Below are positions 17,801 to 27,210 of a DNA stretch of 64,000 nucleotides, one piece after another. Positions within the stretch are counted from its first letter, which is position 1; each line of letters begins with the position of its first letter. The position numbers and the translations under genes were made by a program. The stretch comes from CAYRFQ01 sp964423615 (GTDB lineage Bacteria > Planctomycetota > Planctomycetia > Gemmatales > Gemmataceae): NCBI GenBank assembly GCA_964423615.1, contig CAYRFQ010000013.1, forward strand, positions 62,001-126,000. Reading direction: 5' to 3'. The notes under the pieces were generated by a model, which was not told the origin of the DNA, did not search any database, and was given only the letters and a program-made list of their open reading frames with translations.

Positions 17801-18916
17801 TCAAACAAGGGCGGGTTGGTCTCGGTTCAAAAACCATTTGTCGACAACAACCTTCCGACAAAACCAGGTCGAATTCATCAGGCGGTGGGCCAAGAATCGA
17901 TTCAGTCCAGGCGGAATCAAATCGAGCCAGGAACGGGTGAGCTTTTGACCGAACCGCTGGGTCATTTGCGTCTCGTAGGGAAGCAGGTCGGCGGCGCTGG
18001 TGCGTCCCTGAGAAGCCAACAGTGTGTCGGCGGCCATGAAGCCTGACTCGATGGCGGGACGGATTCCTTCTCCGCTCTGAGCGTAAGCCACCCCGGTTGC
18101 GTCGCCTATGAGCAATGCGCCATCGTCGGTCAACTTGCGGCGAGAGTGGGAGTAGAGCAAGTAGGCATGTCCGAGGAATTTTTGGGGCGCGTCTTTGGGG
18201 ATTTTGCCTTTGGCTTTGAGTGACGCGCAGAACTCGGCGACGTGGGAGGAGAGTTCGTCTTTGTCTTCGCGACCGAGTCCTACGTTCAGGTATTCGCCCT
18301 TGCGGTAATACCAACCATACCCTTTGAGGTCTTTGCAAAAGTAGAGATAAGGGACTCCCGGCTCAATGGGACACGCTGCCATTTGAGCTTCGGTCATTCG
18401 GAATTCGATTTCCTGGGCCGCAACGGCGATTTCGGATCGCCCCGGTCGTGCTCCGAGTTGACGAGCTACGGGACAAAAATGTCCACCGGCACCGATGACC
18501 ATTGGTGTTTCGATTTGGCCATTGATGCGCCAATGGCCATTGACCCTTGTGAGTTCCTTGAGCGGTTCGCCGAGGACCAAACGGGCCCGGGATTTCTCAA
18601 GAATGTAGTGGTCGAATTCACAGCGACGAATGCCATAACTGATTGGTTGTTCGTAGCGGACGGTCGTTTCCCGCCCGTTCATCATCCCCACACAGAAGGC
18701 TGTGATGGGTTCGAGCGTTCGGCCCTCACGGTATTCTTCTGGGTCGAGGGCCAGTTCCTCGAGCACCTGGGGGGTTACCCACCCGGCGCAAGTCTTGTCG
18801 CGTGGGAAGGTCTTGCGGTCCAGGACGATGACGTCGAGCCCAGCGTTACGAAGTCGGCCCGCGCAGGCCGCACCGGCAGGCCCGCCCCCAACGATCAGGA
18901 CATCGCAGTTCTTCAC
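17801..18916 (-). CDS. FAD-dependent geranylgeranyl-reductase-type oxidoreductase
   Basis: A 371-aa flavoprotein. VLIVGGGPAGAACAGRL at residues 6-22 is the FAD-binding Rossmann motif, VIVLDRKTFPRDKTCAGWV the second cofactor contact, and ALLIGDATGVAYAQSGEGIRPAIESG the distal FAD motif. The combination is typical of the geranylgeranyl reductase/ChlP branch, which reduces isoprenoid or lipid double bonds. The GTG start at 18916 overlaps the stop of the upstream cyclopropane synthase gene (GTGA), so the two are translationally coupled. With the fatty-acid desaturase further upstream, this suggests a role in membrane-lipid modification. The actual substrate is unknown. Confidence 0.82.
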   Translation of the reverse strand: MKNCDVLIVGGGPAGAACAGRLRNAGLDVIVLDRKTFPRDKTCAGWVTPQVLEELALDPEEYREGRTLEPITAFCVGMMNGRETTVRYEQPISYGIRRCEFDHYILEKSRARLVLGEPLKELTRVNGHWRINGQIETPMVIGAGGHFCPVARQLGARPGRSEIAVAAQEIEFRMTEAQMAACPIEPGVPYLYFCKDLKGYGWYYRKGEYLNVGLGREDKDELSSHVAEFCASLKAKGKIPKDAPQKFLGHAYLLYSHSRRKLTDDGALLIGDATGVAYAQSGEGIRPAIESGFMAADTLLASQGRTSAADLLPYETQMTQRFGQKLTRSWLDLIPPGLNRFLAHRLMNSTWFCRKVVVDKWFLNRDQPALV

Positions 18917-20184
18917 TGGGTCTCTCCTTGTTGGTAGATGTCTTGTCGTGTCCAGGGGATGTCGTTGTTCTCGGCCCTGGCGAAGACGACCTGGAATAAC
19001 TGCATGAGTCCGCCTTTAAACGCCGCCATCGAAGAAATTAAATAGAGTCGCCAGGTCCGCACGAATTCGTCGGAGAGTTTTAAGCCGGTTTTCTCGACGA
19101 CGGCATCGAACCTGTCGAGCCAATGCTTGAGCGTTTTGGCGTAATGAAGCCGAATGTTTTCGACGTCCAGGACCGAGAAGTTGTACGGTTCGAAGATGTC
19201 GAGCATCTCTCGCAGGGCAGGGATGTACGAACCGGGAAAGATACGTTGTTCCATCCACGGACTCATCGGGGAAGGAAAATTGCGGCTGATGGAGTGAATC
19301 AAACCAAGCCCTCCGGGCTTGAGCGTGCGTGCGATGACCGCCCCGAGTTCGCGGAGGTTTTTGAGCCCGACGTGTTCGAGCATGCCGACCGAGACGAAGG
19401 CGTCACACTCGCCCTGGATGTTGCGATAATCGTCATCGATGAACTCGACCCGGTCACTCAACCCCATCTCCTTGGCTCGTTCGCGTGCGTAGGCCAGTTG
19501 TTCGCGGGAGATGTTGAAGGCGCGGACGTGGACGCCGTATCGGCTGGCCATGTGGAGCGAAAGGGCACCCCAACCACACCCTGCCTCGATGACTTTTTGG
19601 CCTGGTCGCAACCGAACCTTACGGGCGACGTGCTCCATCTTGGCGACTTGAGCTTCCTCCAGGCCGGTTTCGGGAGTGGGGAAATAAGCGCATGTGTAGA
19701 CCATCTGTTCGTCGAGCCACAAGCGGTAGAAATCGTTGCCGATGTCGTAGTGATGGTGGATATTTTCGCGATTCGCCTTTCGGGTCCATTTCGGCAATTG
19801 TAGCCATTGGAACCACCCCTTCGGACAGTATTGGGGAGTGTAGAGGCGAAAAACGGCTTCCAGAAACGCCGCCAGGTTGCCTTCCACTTCGATACGGCCA
19901 GCACAATACATGTCGGCAAAGCCAGGATCGGGATGAAGTACGACGCTGTGGAAGGCGGCACGGTCCAAGAAGCGCACTCGAACGAGAGGGTCGGAGGTGG
20001 CGCCGATCACTTCGCCGTTCCACAACTCGATCTCGATGGCCGGATTGCCCAGCGAGCGCAACAGCTTCCGGAGCAACCAACGATGGACGGGAAAGACTTT
20101 GCTCGGCTTTTGTGACGTTGGTGATTTGGCCGTTACTGGTACCATTGCGTCACTGGGGGTCGGCGGAGTTTCGAGAGTGCTCAT
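18913..20184 (-). CDS. cfa: Cyclopropane-fatty-acyl-phospholipid synthase family methyltransferase
   Basis: Transfers a methylene or methyl group from S-adenosylmethionine to unsaturated acyl chains of membrane phospholipids. The start ATG at 20184 is the first downstream of the intergenic repeat. The protein is about 423 aa. An N-terminal domain (to about 150) precedes the methyltransferase: VIEAGCGWGALSLHMA is the SAM motif I, AFNISREQLAYARER motif II, and VSVGMLEHVG carries the conserved Glu-His. The segment HHHYDIGNDFYRLWLDEQMVYTCAYF is highly diagnostic. Its stop overlaps the start of the FAD oxidoreductase gene. The 20221-20347 repeat lies directly upstream. Confidence 0.93.
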   Translation of the reverse strand: MSTLETPPTPSDAMVPVTAKSPTSQKPSKVFPVHRWLLRKLLRSLGNPAIEIELWNGEVIGATSDPLVRVRFLDRAAFHSVVLHPDPGFADMYCAGRIEVEGNLAAFLEAVFRLYTPQYCPKGWFQWLQLPKWTRKANRENIHHHYDIGNDFYRLWLDEQMVYTCAYFPTPETGLEEAQVAKMEHVARKVRLRPGQKVIEAGCGWGALSLHMASRYGVHVRAFNISREQLAYARERAKEMGLSDRVEFIDDDYRNIQGECDAFVSVGMLEHVGLKNLRELGAVIARTLKPGGLGLIHSISRNFPSPMSPWMEQRIFPGSYIPALREMLDIFEPYNFSVLDVENIRLHYAKTLKHWLDRFDAVVEKTGLKLSDEFVRTWRLYLISSMAAFKGGLMQLFQVVFARAENNDIPWTRQDIYQQGETQ

Positions 20185-20220
20185 ACAAATCCTCGAGTAC
20201 ACATGAGATCGCAAAAGAGG

Positions 20221-20347
20221 GAGACTGCTCTGGATTCTGGAAGTGCAGGTCCACGCAACCTGCGTGGACCTTTCGTTGGAGTCCACGCGGTTCGCGTGGG
20301 GCCATGATCGTGCACCTTCGAAAAGTTCCAAAATCGGGAGGTGCACC
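20221..20347. repeat. MITE-like element, CCAAAATC terminal repeats with two palindromic cores
   Basis: The ends are imperfect inverted repeats: CTCTGGATTCTGG near 20228-20240 and CCAAAATCGGGAGGTGCACC at 20328-20347. Inside are GGTCCACGCA-ACC-TGCGTGGACC (20248-20270, perfect 10-bp stem) and CCACGCG-GTT-CGCGTGG (20283-20299). The same plan is seen at 58802-58939. Confidence 0.7.
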
Positions 20348-20362
20348 CGCAAGGGATGCCAG

Positions 20363-21340
20363 TTAAATTTTCACCTGGTAGGAGGCGTCGGCTTGGGCCT
20401 CTTGGTTTTGTTGCGAGTGTTGGCTGGATGCGAGGTTTCGGTGTAGCATGTGAGGAGCGACTGGACGCAGGTCCCAGACCAAGCCCAGCCACGACATTGC
20501 CTTAAGCAGATAATACGCCATATCGATTTCCCACCAGAAAAACCCTTGTCGAACCGAGTTGGGGTAATGGTGGTGGTTGTTGTGCCACCCTTCGCCAAAG
20601 GTCAAGATGGCCACCCAGAAATTATTCCGGCTGTCGTCTTTGGTCTGGTAACGTCGGCGACCGACGACATGGGAAACGGAGTTGACCAGGTAGGTTGCGT
20701 GGTATACAGCGACGGTAGAGAGGAACCCCCACATGAGGAGTTGCCAGCCGTTAGTTTGCCAGTGCGGGAAGTAAGCGGCGAAGAGTGTGCCGGTGATCAA
20801 GAGGATGGCAGCCAAAACGATGGCAGGGACGTAGTGGTAACGATCTAACCAGCGTAATTCCGGAAACTTGGCAAGATCGGGCACCAACTTCCAATTCGTC
20901 GGGGCGGCATCGGGGGCGAGAAACCAGCCCCAATGGCTCCACCAAAAACCGACCTGCTTTGGCGAATGCATGTCCTCGCAGTCGTCGGAGTGTTTGTGAT
21001 GATGACGATGGTGGGCGGCCCACCAAAGCGGGCCCTGTTGGAGGGCTGTGCATCCCAGAGCCGCGAAGAAGAACTGGCAAACCCGAGAAGTCCGGAAGGT
21101 CCGGTGGGAGAAATAACGGTGATAAAATGCGGTGATAGCGAACATGCGGAGTGCATATAAGAACAGGCACACGACTAGGGCTGTCCAACTGAAGCCCACC
21201 CAGAGAACGCACAGGGCCATTAGATGTACCCAAAGATACGGCATGGCTCCGAGCCAATCGATCTTGTGACGCTTGGGGCGACCAGTCTGGTTGGTGTCCT
21301 GAACCGGTTCCGGTGCCTGTGGTTTTTTAAAATCATTCAT
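20363..21340 (-). CDS. Membrane fatty-acid desaturase (delta-9 type)
   Basis: Introduces a cis double bond into acyl chains using a di-iron centre and oxygen. The start ATG at 21340 has AAGGA about 13 nt upstream; a longer frame exists but lacks a signal. The protein is about 325 aa with four predicted membrane helices. All three histidine boxes are present: HRYFSH, HRHHHKH and GEGWHNNHHHYPNS, in the acyl-CoA/acyl-lipid delta-9 arrangement. It is upstream of and co-oriented with the cyclopropane synthase, which acts on unsaturated chains, so the neighbours form a plausible pathway. A repeat element separates the two genes. Confidence 0.92.
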   Translation of the reverse strand: MNDFKKPQAPEPVQDTNQTGRPKRHKIDWLGAMPYLWVHLMALCVLWVGFSWTALVVCLFLYALRMFAITAFYHRYFSHRTFRTSRVCQFFFAALGCTALQQGPLWWAAHHRHHHKHSDDCEDMHSPKQVGFWWSHWGWFLAPDAAPTNWKLVPDLAKFPELRWLDRYHYVPAIVLAAILLITGTLFAAYFPHWQTNGWQLLMWGFLSTVAVYHATYLVNSVSHVVGRRRYQTKDDSRNNFWVAILTFGEGWHNNHHHYPNSVRQGFFWWEIDMAYYLLKAMSWLGLVWDLRPVAPHMLHRNLASSQHSQQNQEAQADASYQVKI

Positions 21341-21454
21341 ACGCTTAAGTTGTCCTTGTTCAAAGCCCGCAAACCGTTGTGGCAAGCGAGCCTCCGAGCT
21401 TACGCCGAGTGTCAATCCGCCGACATCCGGCTGCAGAAATACGGTAAGCCCTAG

Positions 21455-22007
21455 TCAAGCTGGGGCAGTCAAATGCGGTTCGTAAAATATCGGGAAACAA
21501 GATTCCACGAAAGACAATACTCCGAACAACACGCCAAGAAAGATCACGTCGCCCAGAAGGGTGTCGTGAAACAAGGGCAAGGCAGCAACGTACCAAGTGG
21601 TCAATCCATGAGGCGTGTGCGGATACCAAGATAGCCAGCAAGCCAAATTTGTCACGACAAAAAACTAGACCGAGTTTGCGGAAGTCACGAAAGCTGAGGT
21701 GGACGACCGGCGTCGATGGCCCAGAAACACGTTCCAAGCAGAGCTTCCGTAGACAAGAGGCACCAGCACAGGAAGGCCGAGAATTCGGGAGGTCGAGAAC
21801 AGGTCGCTGAAAGGCAAAAAGAGAGCTAACCCGACGATGCGTGAACCACGCACCACCCAAGAGGGCCAGGGCACCAATCGGGGTGAAATTGAGAGAGTGC
21901 GGTACAAGCCTCAAAGTCGCCGCCAACATCTCCAGACCCGCCAGAACAGGGATTCTGGGGCTCTGAGAGCGGTTTCTTTGGGAGGGAAGGGTTAGATCAT
22001 CGTGCAT
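21455..22007 (-). pseudogene. Broken DUF6580 putative transporter gene
   Basis: Reading from ATG 22007, the frame gives LEMLAATLRLVPHSLNFTPIGALALLGGAWF, the conserved opening of DUF6580 membrane proteins (recalled). The match jumps to a second frame near 21850 (VGLALFLPFSDLF, VYGSSAWNVFLG), then meets an in-frame TAG at about 21674-21676 and continues in the same frame with FFVVTNLACWLSWYPHTPHGLTTWYV and LLGDVIFLGVLFG. So one frameshift and one amber codon break an otherwise recognisable gene. DUF6580 genes are often found under B12 control, and a cobalamin riboswitch lies directly upstream here. Sequencing error cannot be excluded, but two independent lesions favour decay. Confidence 0.7.
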
Positions 22008-22149
22008 GTCTGCGACAGTCCTTTCCGCCAAGTCCGGCCCAACTGTGCGACCCTGGAAGGCGGATGCCGACAGGACGCCCGGGGCAATGCATCCGAGCGT
22101 GAGTGGACTGTCTGTGCAGCGGCCCGGTTCCGAGGCATCACAACACGAG

Positions 22150-22345
22150 TCCACCAGGCAGGTGTTCTGACTTACGGCTCATGTCGGGCTTCAAACAGCC
22201 TTTCCGCGACGTCGATCGCAGTGGCGTGATGCTCCAAGGAGCACTGCCTGAACCCCTAGCCGAATACAGCAGCGGCCCTGTGCCGGATTCGCACCGGCTT
22301 CCCTTTTCATCTTCGCCTCAACGAGCCCTGCGAAGCACCTGGAGG
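22150..22345 (-). promoter_or_regulatory. Cobalamin riboswitch
   Basis: On the minus strand the conserved core is present: AAAAGGGAAGCCGGTGCGAA, then TCCGGCACAGGGCCGC, CTGCTGTATTCGG, GCCACTGC, and finally AGTCAGAACACCTGCCTG, the family's 3' signature near 22157-22175. A CTTCGC/GCGAAG stem precedes the core. It points at the DUF6580-like pseudogene starting 22007, about 145 nt downstream, and would repress it when adenosyl- or another cobalamin binds. Boundaries are approximate. Confidence 0.88.
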
Positions 22346-22552
22346 ACTTTCAAGGAAGGAACGGTTCTTGGTGTTGTCCCATTCTACGGCCGTTCGTGCC
22401 AACACTTTGTGTTGTTACGAGTGTGGAGCCTTTGACAAGGTCAATAGGCCTTGTTGTACGAACGCTTATATTGGTGTCAAGTAAATACCTTGGCAAATTA
22501 TGGCGTGTGGTCGTGTGGATTTTGGAGTAATTGCTTTGGCATCCTTGGGAAC

Positions 22553-22621
22553 TTTTCCACCAACCCGAAACGCAAGGGAGGCCGTTTCATTTCCCTGCTT
22601 GGGTTTTGGGTTGGTGGAAAA
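22553..22621. repeat. 14-bp perfect inverted repeat upstream of moxR
   Basis: TTTTCCACCAACCC (22553-22566) and GGGTTGGTGGAAAA (22608-22621) are exact reverse complements with a 41-nt loop that contains a smaller GAAACG/CGTTTC stem. It may be a mobile repeat or a hairpin in the moxR leader; there is no T-tract. Confidence 0.7.
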
Positions 22622-22741
22622 GCCCAAAATCGCCAGTAGCACCTAAAACGCCTGCAATAAGTAAGTTTTGTGCGGGCCTCCCGGATCGATTACAATTCGA
22701 CTGACGCTTTCGTTATCCCTACCCTTCCGGGCGAAACATCC

Positions 22742-23710
22742 ATGTCCAGCGTTGCAGCCACCGCTACCAAGATCATCAATAACGTCGAGAAGGTCATTAT
22801 CGGCAAACGGCCGCAGTTGATCTTGTCGTTGGTCTCGTATTTTTGCGAAGGTCACATCTTACTCGAAGACGTTCCCGGCGTGGCCAAGACGATGCTGGCG
22901 CGAGCCCTGGCCAAGAGCATCGGGTGTAGCTTCAAGCGATTACAGTGTACTCCGGATTTGTTGCCCACGGATATAACTGGAGTGTCGATCTTCAACCAGA
23001 AGACGACCGAGTTTGAGTTTAGGCCCGGACCGATTTTTGGACAGATCGTGCTGACGGACGAAATCAATCGAACGACGCCTCGAACGCAATCAGCGTTACT
23101 CGAAGCGATGGCCGAACGGCGGGTGACGGTGGACGGCCAAACGTACGCCCTCAAGCCGCCGTTTTTGGTAATCGCGACCCAAAACCCGATTGATCATGAG
23201 GGTACCTTTCCGCTTCCGGAGGCTCAGCTTGACCGCTTTCTGATTCGCATCAGTTTGGGGTATCCGACGATCGAAGAAGAGAGCCTCATGCTCGAACGGT
23301 TGCAACACAATCATCCCATTGAAGACATTGCTTCGGTCGTTTCCGCCCAGGACGTTCTGGGGGCACAACGAGATTGCCGGGAAATGTATGTCGATGACAA
23401 GATTCGTCGGTACATCCTGGAGATCGTTCACGCCACGCGGGAACACGAGGACGTTGCACTCGGTGGGAGTCCGCGGGCGTCGATTGCGCTTTTTCGGACG
23501 GCTCAAGCGTTGGCGGCGATTGGTAATCGAGACTTCGTTCTGCCCGACGACGTTAAGAAAATGGTGTTGCCTGTGCTGGGCCACCGCATCATCTTGAAGC
23601 CCGAAAGCCGTCTCCGAAAAGTGACGATAACTTCGGTGCTCAAAGAAGTGCTCGAGGAGATATCTGTGCCGATTCTGAAGTCCGGTACGCAAGAGAGAGA
23701 TGATTGGTGA
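22742..23710 (+). CDS. MoxR family AAA+ ATPase
   Basis: ATG 22742 is chosen because the family normally starts about 35 residues before the Walker A motif; an in-frame upstream start at 22670 is less likely. About 322 aa. EDVPGVAKT is Walker A, VLTDEINRTTPRTQSALLEAMAER covers Walker B and the arginine-rich sensor region, and ATQNPIDHEGTFPLPEAQLDRF is the MoxR sensor-1 signature. MoxR ATPases act as chaperones for protein-complex assembly, usually next to DUF58 and transglutaminase/DUF4129 genes, exactly as here. It is the first gene of a plus-strand cluster; the DUF58 gene begins 3 nt after its stop. Confidence 0.92.
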   Translation: MSSVAATATKIINNVEKVIIGKRPQLILSLVSYFCEGHILLEDVPGVAKTMLARALAKSIGCSFKRLQCTPDLLPTDITGVSIFNQKTTEFEFRPGPIFGQIVLTDEINRTTPRTQSALLEAMAERRVTVDGQTYALKPPFLVIATQNPIDHEGTFPLPEAQLDRFLIRISLGYPTIEEESLMLERLQHNHPIEDIASVVSAQDVLGAQRDCREMYVDDKIRRYILEIVHATREHEDVALGGSPRASIALFRTAQALAAIGNRDFVLPDDVKKMVLPVLGHRIILKPESRLRKVTITSVLKEVLEEISVPILKSGTQERDDW

Positions 23711-23713
23711 TTC

Positions 23714-25021
23714 ATGAAGTGGTTCGTTGGTGCGGCGTTGTTGTTGGCCGCGGCCTTACTCCTGGAATCGGGGCTTTTGGCGTACGCGATGTACGTTCTG
23801 CTAGCTTTGCTCGTCGTGAGTCGATTGTTGGCGTTGTCGTGGATCGGCAGTTTGGTGGCGACGCGCAAGTGTAGCGACGACGAAGTCGAAGTGGGCGAGA
23901 CGATCACTGTGAATCTTACGGTCGAGAATAAGAGTAAGTTGCCTGTGCCGTGGATTTTGCTGGAAGACTTGATCCCGGCGAAGATGACGATTGCCGAGGG
24001 CAAGAAACTCCTTGTCAAGAAACGCCGGTTGAAGATTGCTTCGATCGCACCCGGCGGCAAACTCAAACTCGATTACAAGATTCAATTCCGGAGTCGTGGT
24101 TACTATCAGATTGGTCCCCTTGTGTTGGAGACGGGAGATTTCTTCGGTCTGCACCGACGTTACCATGTTGGGGCCGAACCCAGCTATGTGCTGGTGTATC
24201 CGGAGCTTGTTCCGCTCGAAGGTTACGAACTGGCGTCGCGACGGCCGATCGGCGAAATCCGGATGGCTCACCGACTCTACGAAGACCCGACGCGGATTGC
24301 GGGTGTCAGGCAATACGAGGCGGGCGATCCGTTGAGTCGAGTTCACTGGCGGGCGACGGCGCGAACGGGTGAGCTACATTGCAAGATTTATGAGCCTTCG
24401 ACGATTGCTGGTGCAACGATCGTGATCGACCTGTTCGAAGGAGGCTATCCCTCGCGTCTTGAACCCGAGAGGTCGGAATTGGCCGTCAGCGCTGCAGCTT
24501 CGTTTGCTTATGCTGTCTACCAGATGGGTCAACAGATTGGACTCCTAGCGAATGGACGCGACGCCATTGATCGCATCCGTCAAGAAGGCTACGAGGGCGA
24601 TTACCGAACGCGTAAAGCCGCGATGCAAGGTGTCGAACCCGTTCCCGAAGAGGAACGACGTCGACCGATCAAAATCCGAACGGATCGCGGCGTTGAACAG
24701 TTCGAACGCATCTGGGCCACGCTCGCTCGGACGGAGATGAACGACGGCCTGACGTTCGCCGAGTTGCTCATGGAGACGTCTGGCGATATGCCTCGGGACG
24801 CCACGGTCATTGTGATTCTGCCGCGAGTGACGGCCGAGGATGCGTTGGTGCTTGGCGACTTGCGACGGCGGGGATATGCCGTGACGGCAGTGCTGGTCAT
24901 GTTCGAAGACGGCGAAGAACGAATCGCTCACGGAAAGCTTTTGGCCGAGGGAGTCGAGGTGCGGCACATCAAGGATCGTGAGACGTTGACGACGGCCTGT
25001 CAGCGGCAGGTGTTTCGGTAA
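23714..25021 (+). CDS. DUF58 domain membrane protein
   Basis: A 435-aa partner of MoxR. Two N-terminal hydrophobic segments (about residues 4-22 and 27-45) are followed by a beta-sandwich region and the DUF58 (VWA-like) core. The core signature YxxGDPxxxxHWxxxAR is visible as YEAGDPLSRVHWRATART near residues 206-223. The C-terminal half includes an Arg/Glu-rich insertion (about 290-325) before the final Rossmann-like strands. It is separated by 3 nt from moxR, so translational coupling is likely. The family's role is thought to be envelope or complex assembly, but the exact function is unknown. Confidence 0.88.
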   Translation: MKWFVGAALLLAAALLLESGLLAYAMYVLLALLVVSRLLALSWIGSLVATRKCSDDEVEVGETITVNLTVENKSKLPVPWILLEDLIPAKMTIAEGKKLLVKKRRLKIASIAPGGKLKLDYKIQFRSRGYYQIGPLVLETGDFFGLHRRYHVGAEPSYVLVYPELVPLEGYELASRRPIGEIRMAHRLYEDPTRIAGVRQYEAGDPLSRVHWRATARTGELHCKIYEPSTIAGATIVIDLFEGGYPSRLEPERSELAVSAAASFAYAVYQMGQQIGLLANGRDAIDRIRQEGYEGDYRTRKAAMQGVEPVPEEERRRPIKIRTDRGVEQFERIWATLARTEMNDGLTFAELLMETSGDMPRDATVIVILPRVTAEDALVLGDLRRRGYAVTAVLVMFEDGEERIAHGKLLAEGVEVRHIKDRETLTTACQRQVFR

Positions 25022-25140
25022 GGGTTAGGCGTGGTTTTCCGTGGTGGGTAGGTCTCAGTATCTCGCGGGTGTGAACCTGCGGCTAGAATCTGTCGCCCGT
25101 CGGTGGCTTTCCAACAGGACATTTATTCCTCTGAAGTCTC

Positions 25141-27021
25141 ATGAGTTCCACATACGAATCCGATCGAACCGTCGCCGACTACGTTGCCAGCGCCATCACG
25201 CCAGTGTTGATCATGGCTCTCATCGGGAGCCTGGTCTTCTTTCTGGTCGAGGTGTTCTATGTGGGGCAATATCCGCAGAGGTTGCTGTGGACTTTCTTTT
25301 TCTATGTGTTCGGGGCGGTGTTGGTCTCGCGGATGGCGACGCAAGGGGACATGGCTTCCAAGGCCGGTTTGTATGGACCGGTATTGGCGCTCCTGGCGTG
25401 GATCGCGTTGATCGCGTTCGTAAAGTTCCCGCCCGGAACGCTTGCCGGTGAGTTTGGATGGTTGATCAATTTGGGACTCGTGGCGGTCATCTGGTGGAGT
25501 TCTCACAAGTTGACGATGGATTCCACCATCGACGAGGAGAAGGAAGACGCTTCGGGGCAAGGGTTGCTCGAGGTGGCTGGGATCGACAACGACCCGAAAG
25601 CCAAACAAGAACAATCGCAGTCAGAACCTGAGCCCGAAAAGTCCCAACAACGCCGCAAGAAGAAACAAAACACCGGATTGACGGCGTGGATGGAGCGATT
25701 GGGCAAGTACCGCGAGGACCAAAAGAAAAAGCCGAAAACGCATGGTGTTTGGGTCGTGTATTTTTCGTTGGCTGCGTTGCCGTTGTTTGGTCTGGGGCAA
25801 GCGTTCATCCCGGTCGAGGAGACATGGAGTCGTCAGTATGCGTTCATGCTTCTGGCGATTTATGTTGCCAGTGGGCTCGGGTTGTTGTTGACGACGACGT
25901 TCCTGAGTTTACGGCGTTACTTGCGTCAGAAGAAAGTTCGGATGCCGCTGAGTATTACCACGACATGGCTGTTTTTTGGGGGAACGTTGATCGTGGTGAT
26001 GCTGGTGGTCGCTGCGGTGTTGCCGAGACCCTATCCGGAATACTCTGTTGTGGATTTGATCCGGGGACAGTCGGAAAAGCAAAAAGCCTCGCAGTGGGCC
26101 ATGAAGGGCGACGAGCCAGGGAAAGGTAAGGGCAATCCTGGGCAAGGAGAAAAAGGCGAAAAGGGTAAGCAATCCGGAAAAGGAGAGAAGGGTAAAGGTC
26201 AGGGTCAATCCAAGGATCGTTCCGGAAATCAAGGAAAACAAAAGGGCAAAGGTAACGGCGGAAAACAAAAAAGCAACCAAGGTTCGGGAGATCAGAAAAG
26301 GGGCAAGCAAGGCGGGGAGTCCAAACAAAAAAATCAACAAGGGCAAAAAAGACAAGCCAAGGACAAGGGGGAAAAAGGGACGGAGAAAGACGGAAAGGCT
26401 TCAGGGAAACAACAGCTCCCGAAGCCATCTTCCCAGCCGTGGGCGTCGTGGATCGGTCCGTATGCCAAGATCTTCAAATACATAGTGTTGGGGATTTTGG
26501 GAATTATTGTGCTGTTGGTGGTGTTGCGGAACCTCCTCAGTTTCTTAGCGAACTTTACGTTGTGGGCGCGCGATCTGTTGGGGTGGTTCCGATCCTTGTG
26601 GACGATGTTTGGTGGTAAAGAGTCAGAGGTCGAAGGAGCTGAGGAGGAAGAGGAAGAATCGGTAGTTCATCATCGGCCGTTGGGTTCGTTCTCTGATCCG
26701 TTCTTGACAGGCCAAGCGGAAGTGATGTCGCCTTTGGAACTCGTGAAGTACTCCTTCGAAGCTCTGGAAGCCTGGGCCAGAGATGAGGGCATTTCCCGCC
26801 AATCGGGAGAGACCCCGTTGGAGTTTGCTGAACGACTCGGGGTTCTTTTTCCTGAACTGGCCGAGCCGACGACTCGATTGGTCGAATACTATGCTGCGGC
26901 TGCCTACGCTCCGAATTTATTGAATGCGGATGTGGCCGATGACCTTCGACAGTTTTGGTTGGTGTTGATGACTGTTGGTGCCGAGCCGCTGGTAGGGGTT
27001 GAGGAGGATGTCGGAACGTGA
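25141..27021 (+). CDS. DUF4129 domain multipass membrane protein with Lys/Gly-rich linker
   Basis: 626 aa. About six hydrophobic segments in the first 300 residues, a charged linker between the second and third pairs, then a roughly 110-residue low-complexity tract (about 320-430) made of G-K-G, Q-G-E-K-G and N-Q-G-K type units. It continues with another membrane helix (about 445-470) and a C-terminal DUF4129 domain (about 520-620, from FSDPFLTG through SGETPLEFAERLGVLFPEL). DUF4129 normally follows transglutaminase-like domains in MoxR/DUF58 clusters. Here no transglutaminase domain is seen, so only the tail domain is conserved. It is third in the cluster after DUF58. Confidence 0.85.
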   Translation: MSSTYESDRTVADYVASAITPVLIMALIGSLVFFLVEVFYVGQYPQRLLWTFFFYVFGAVLVSRMATQGDMASKAGLYGPVLALLAWIALIAFVKFPPGTLAGEFGWLINLGLVAVIWWSSHKLTMDSTIDEEKEDASGQGLLEVAGIDNDPKAKQEQSQSEPEPEKSQQRRKKKQNTGLTAWMERLGKYREDQKKKPKTHGVWVVYFSLAALPLFGLGQAFIPVEETWSRQYAFMLLAIYVASGLGLLLTTTFLSLRRYLRQKKVRMPLSITTTWLFFGGTLIVVMLVVAAVLPRPYPEYSVVDLIRGQSEKQKASQWAMKGDEPGKGKGNPGQGEKGEKGKQSGKGEKGKGQGQSKDRSGNQGKQKGKGNGGKQKSNQGSGDQKRGKQGGESKQKNQQGQKRQAKDKGEKGTEKDGKASGKQQLPKPSSQPWASWIGPYAKIFKYIVLGILGIIVLLVVLRNLLSFLANFTLWARDLLGWFRSLWTMFGGKESEVEGAEEEEEESVVHHRPLGSFSDPFLTGQAEVMSPLELVKYSFEALEAWARDEGISRQSGETPLEFAERLGVLFPELAEPTTRLVEYYAAAAYAPNLLNADVADDLRQFWLVLMTVGAEPLVGVEEDVGT

Positions 27022-27210
27022 AGGCCGTTTCGGAGGAAAAAACGGAATCTGTATTTTGGCTAAGGTTGGATCTGGTGGCAGTGACCGTCTATCATGAATG
27101 GATTGTTATATCTCTTCCGTTTTTCTCTGCGTCTGCCAAACAAGGACTGTTTGTGCAATGCACTCAGAATCAAACCATGACTCCGCGAAAAGAAAACTTG
27201 AGGATTCGTG

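Noticed and set aside
21360..22154. 264-codon minus-strand frame as an intact gene
   Set aside because: Only about 50 codons match the DUF6580 family; the rest is the wrong frame, and the upstream part overlaps the cobalamin riboswitch.
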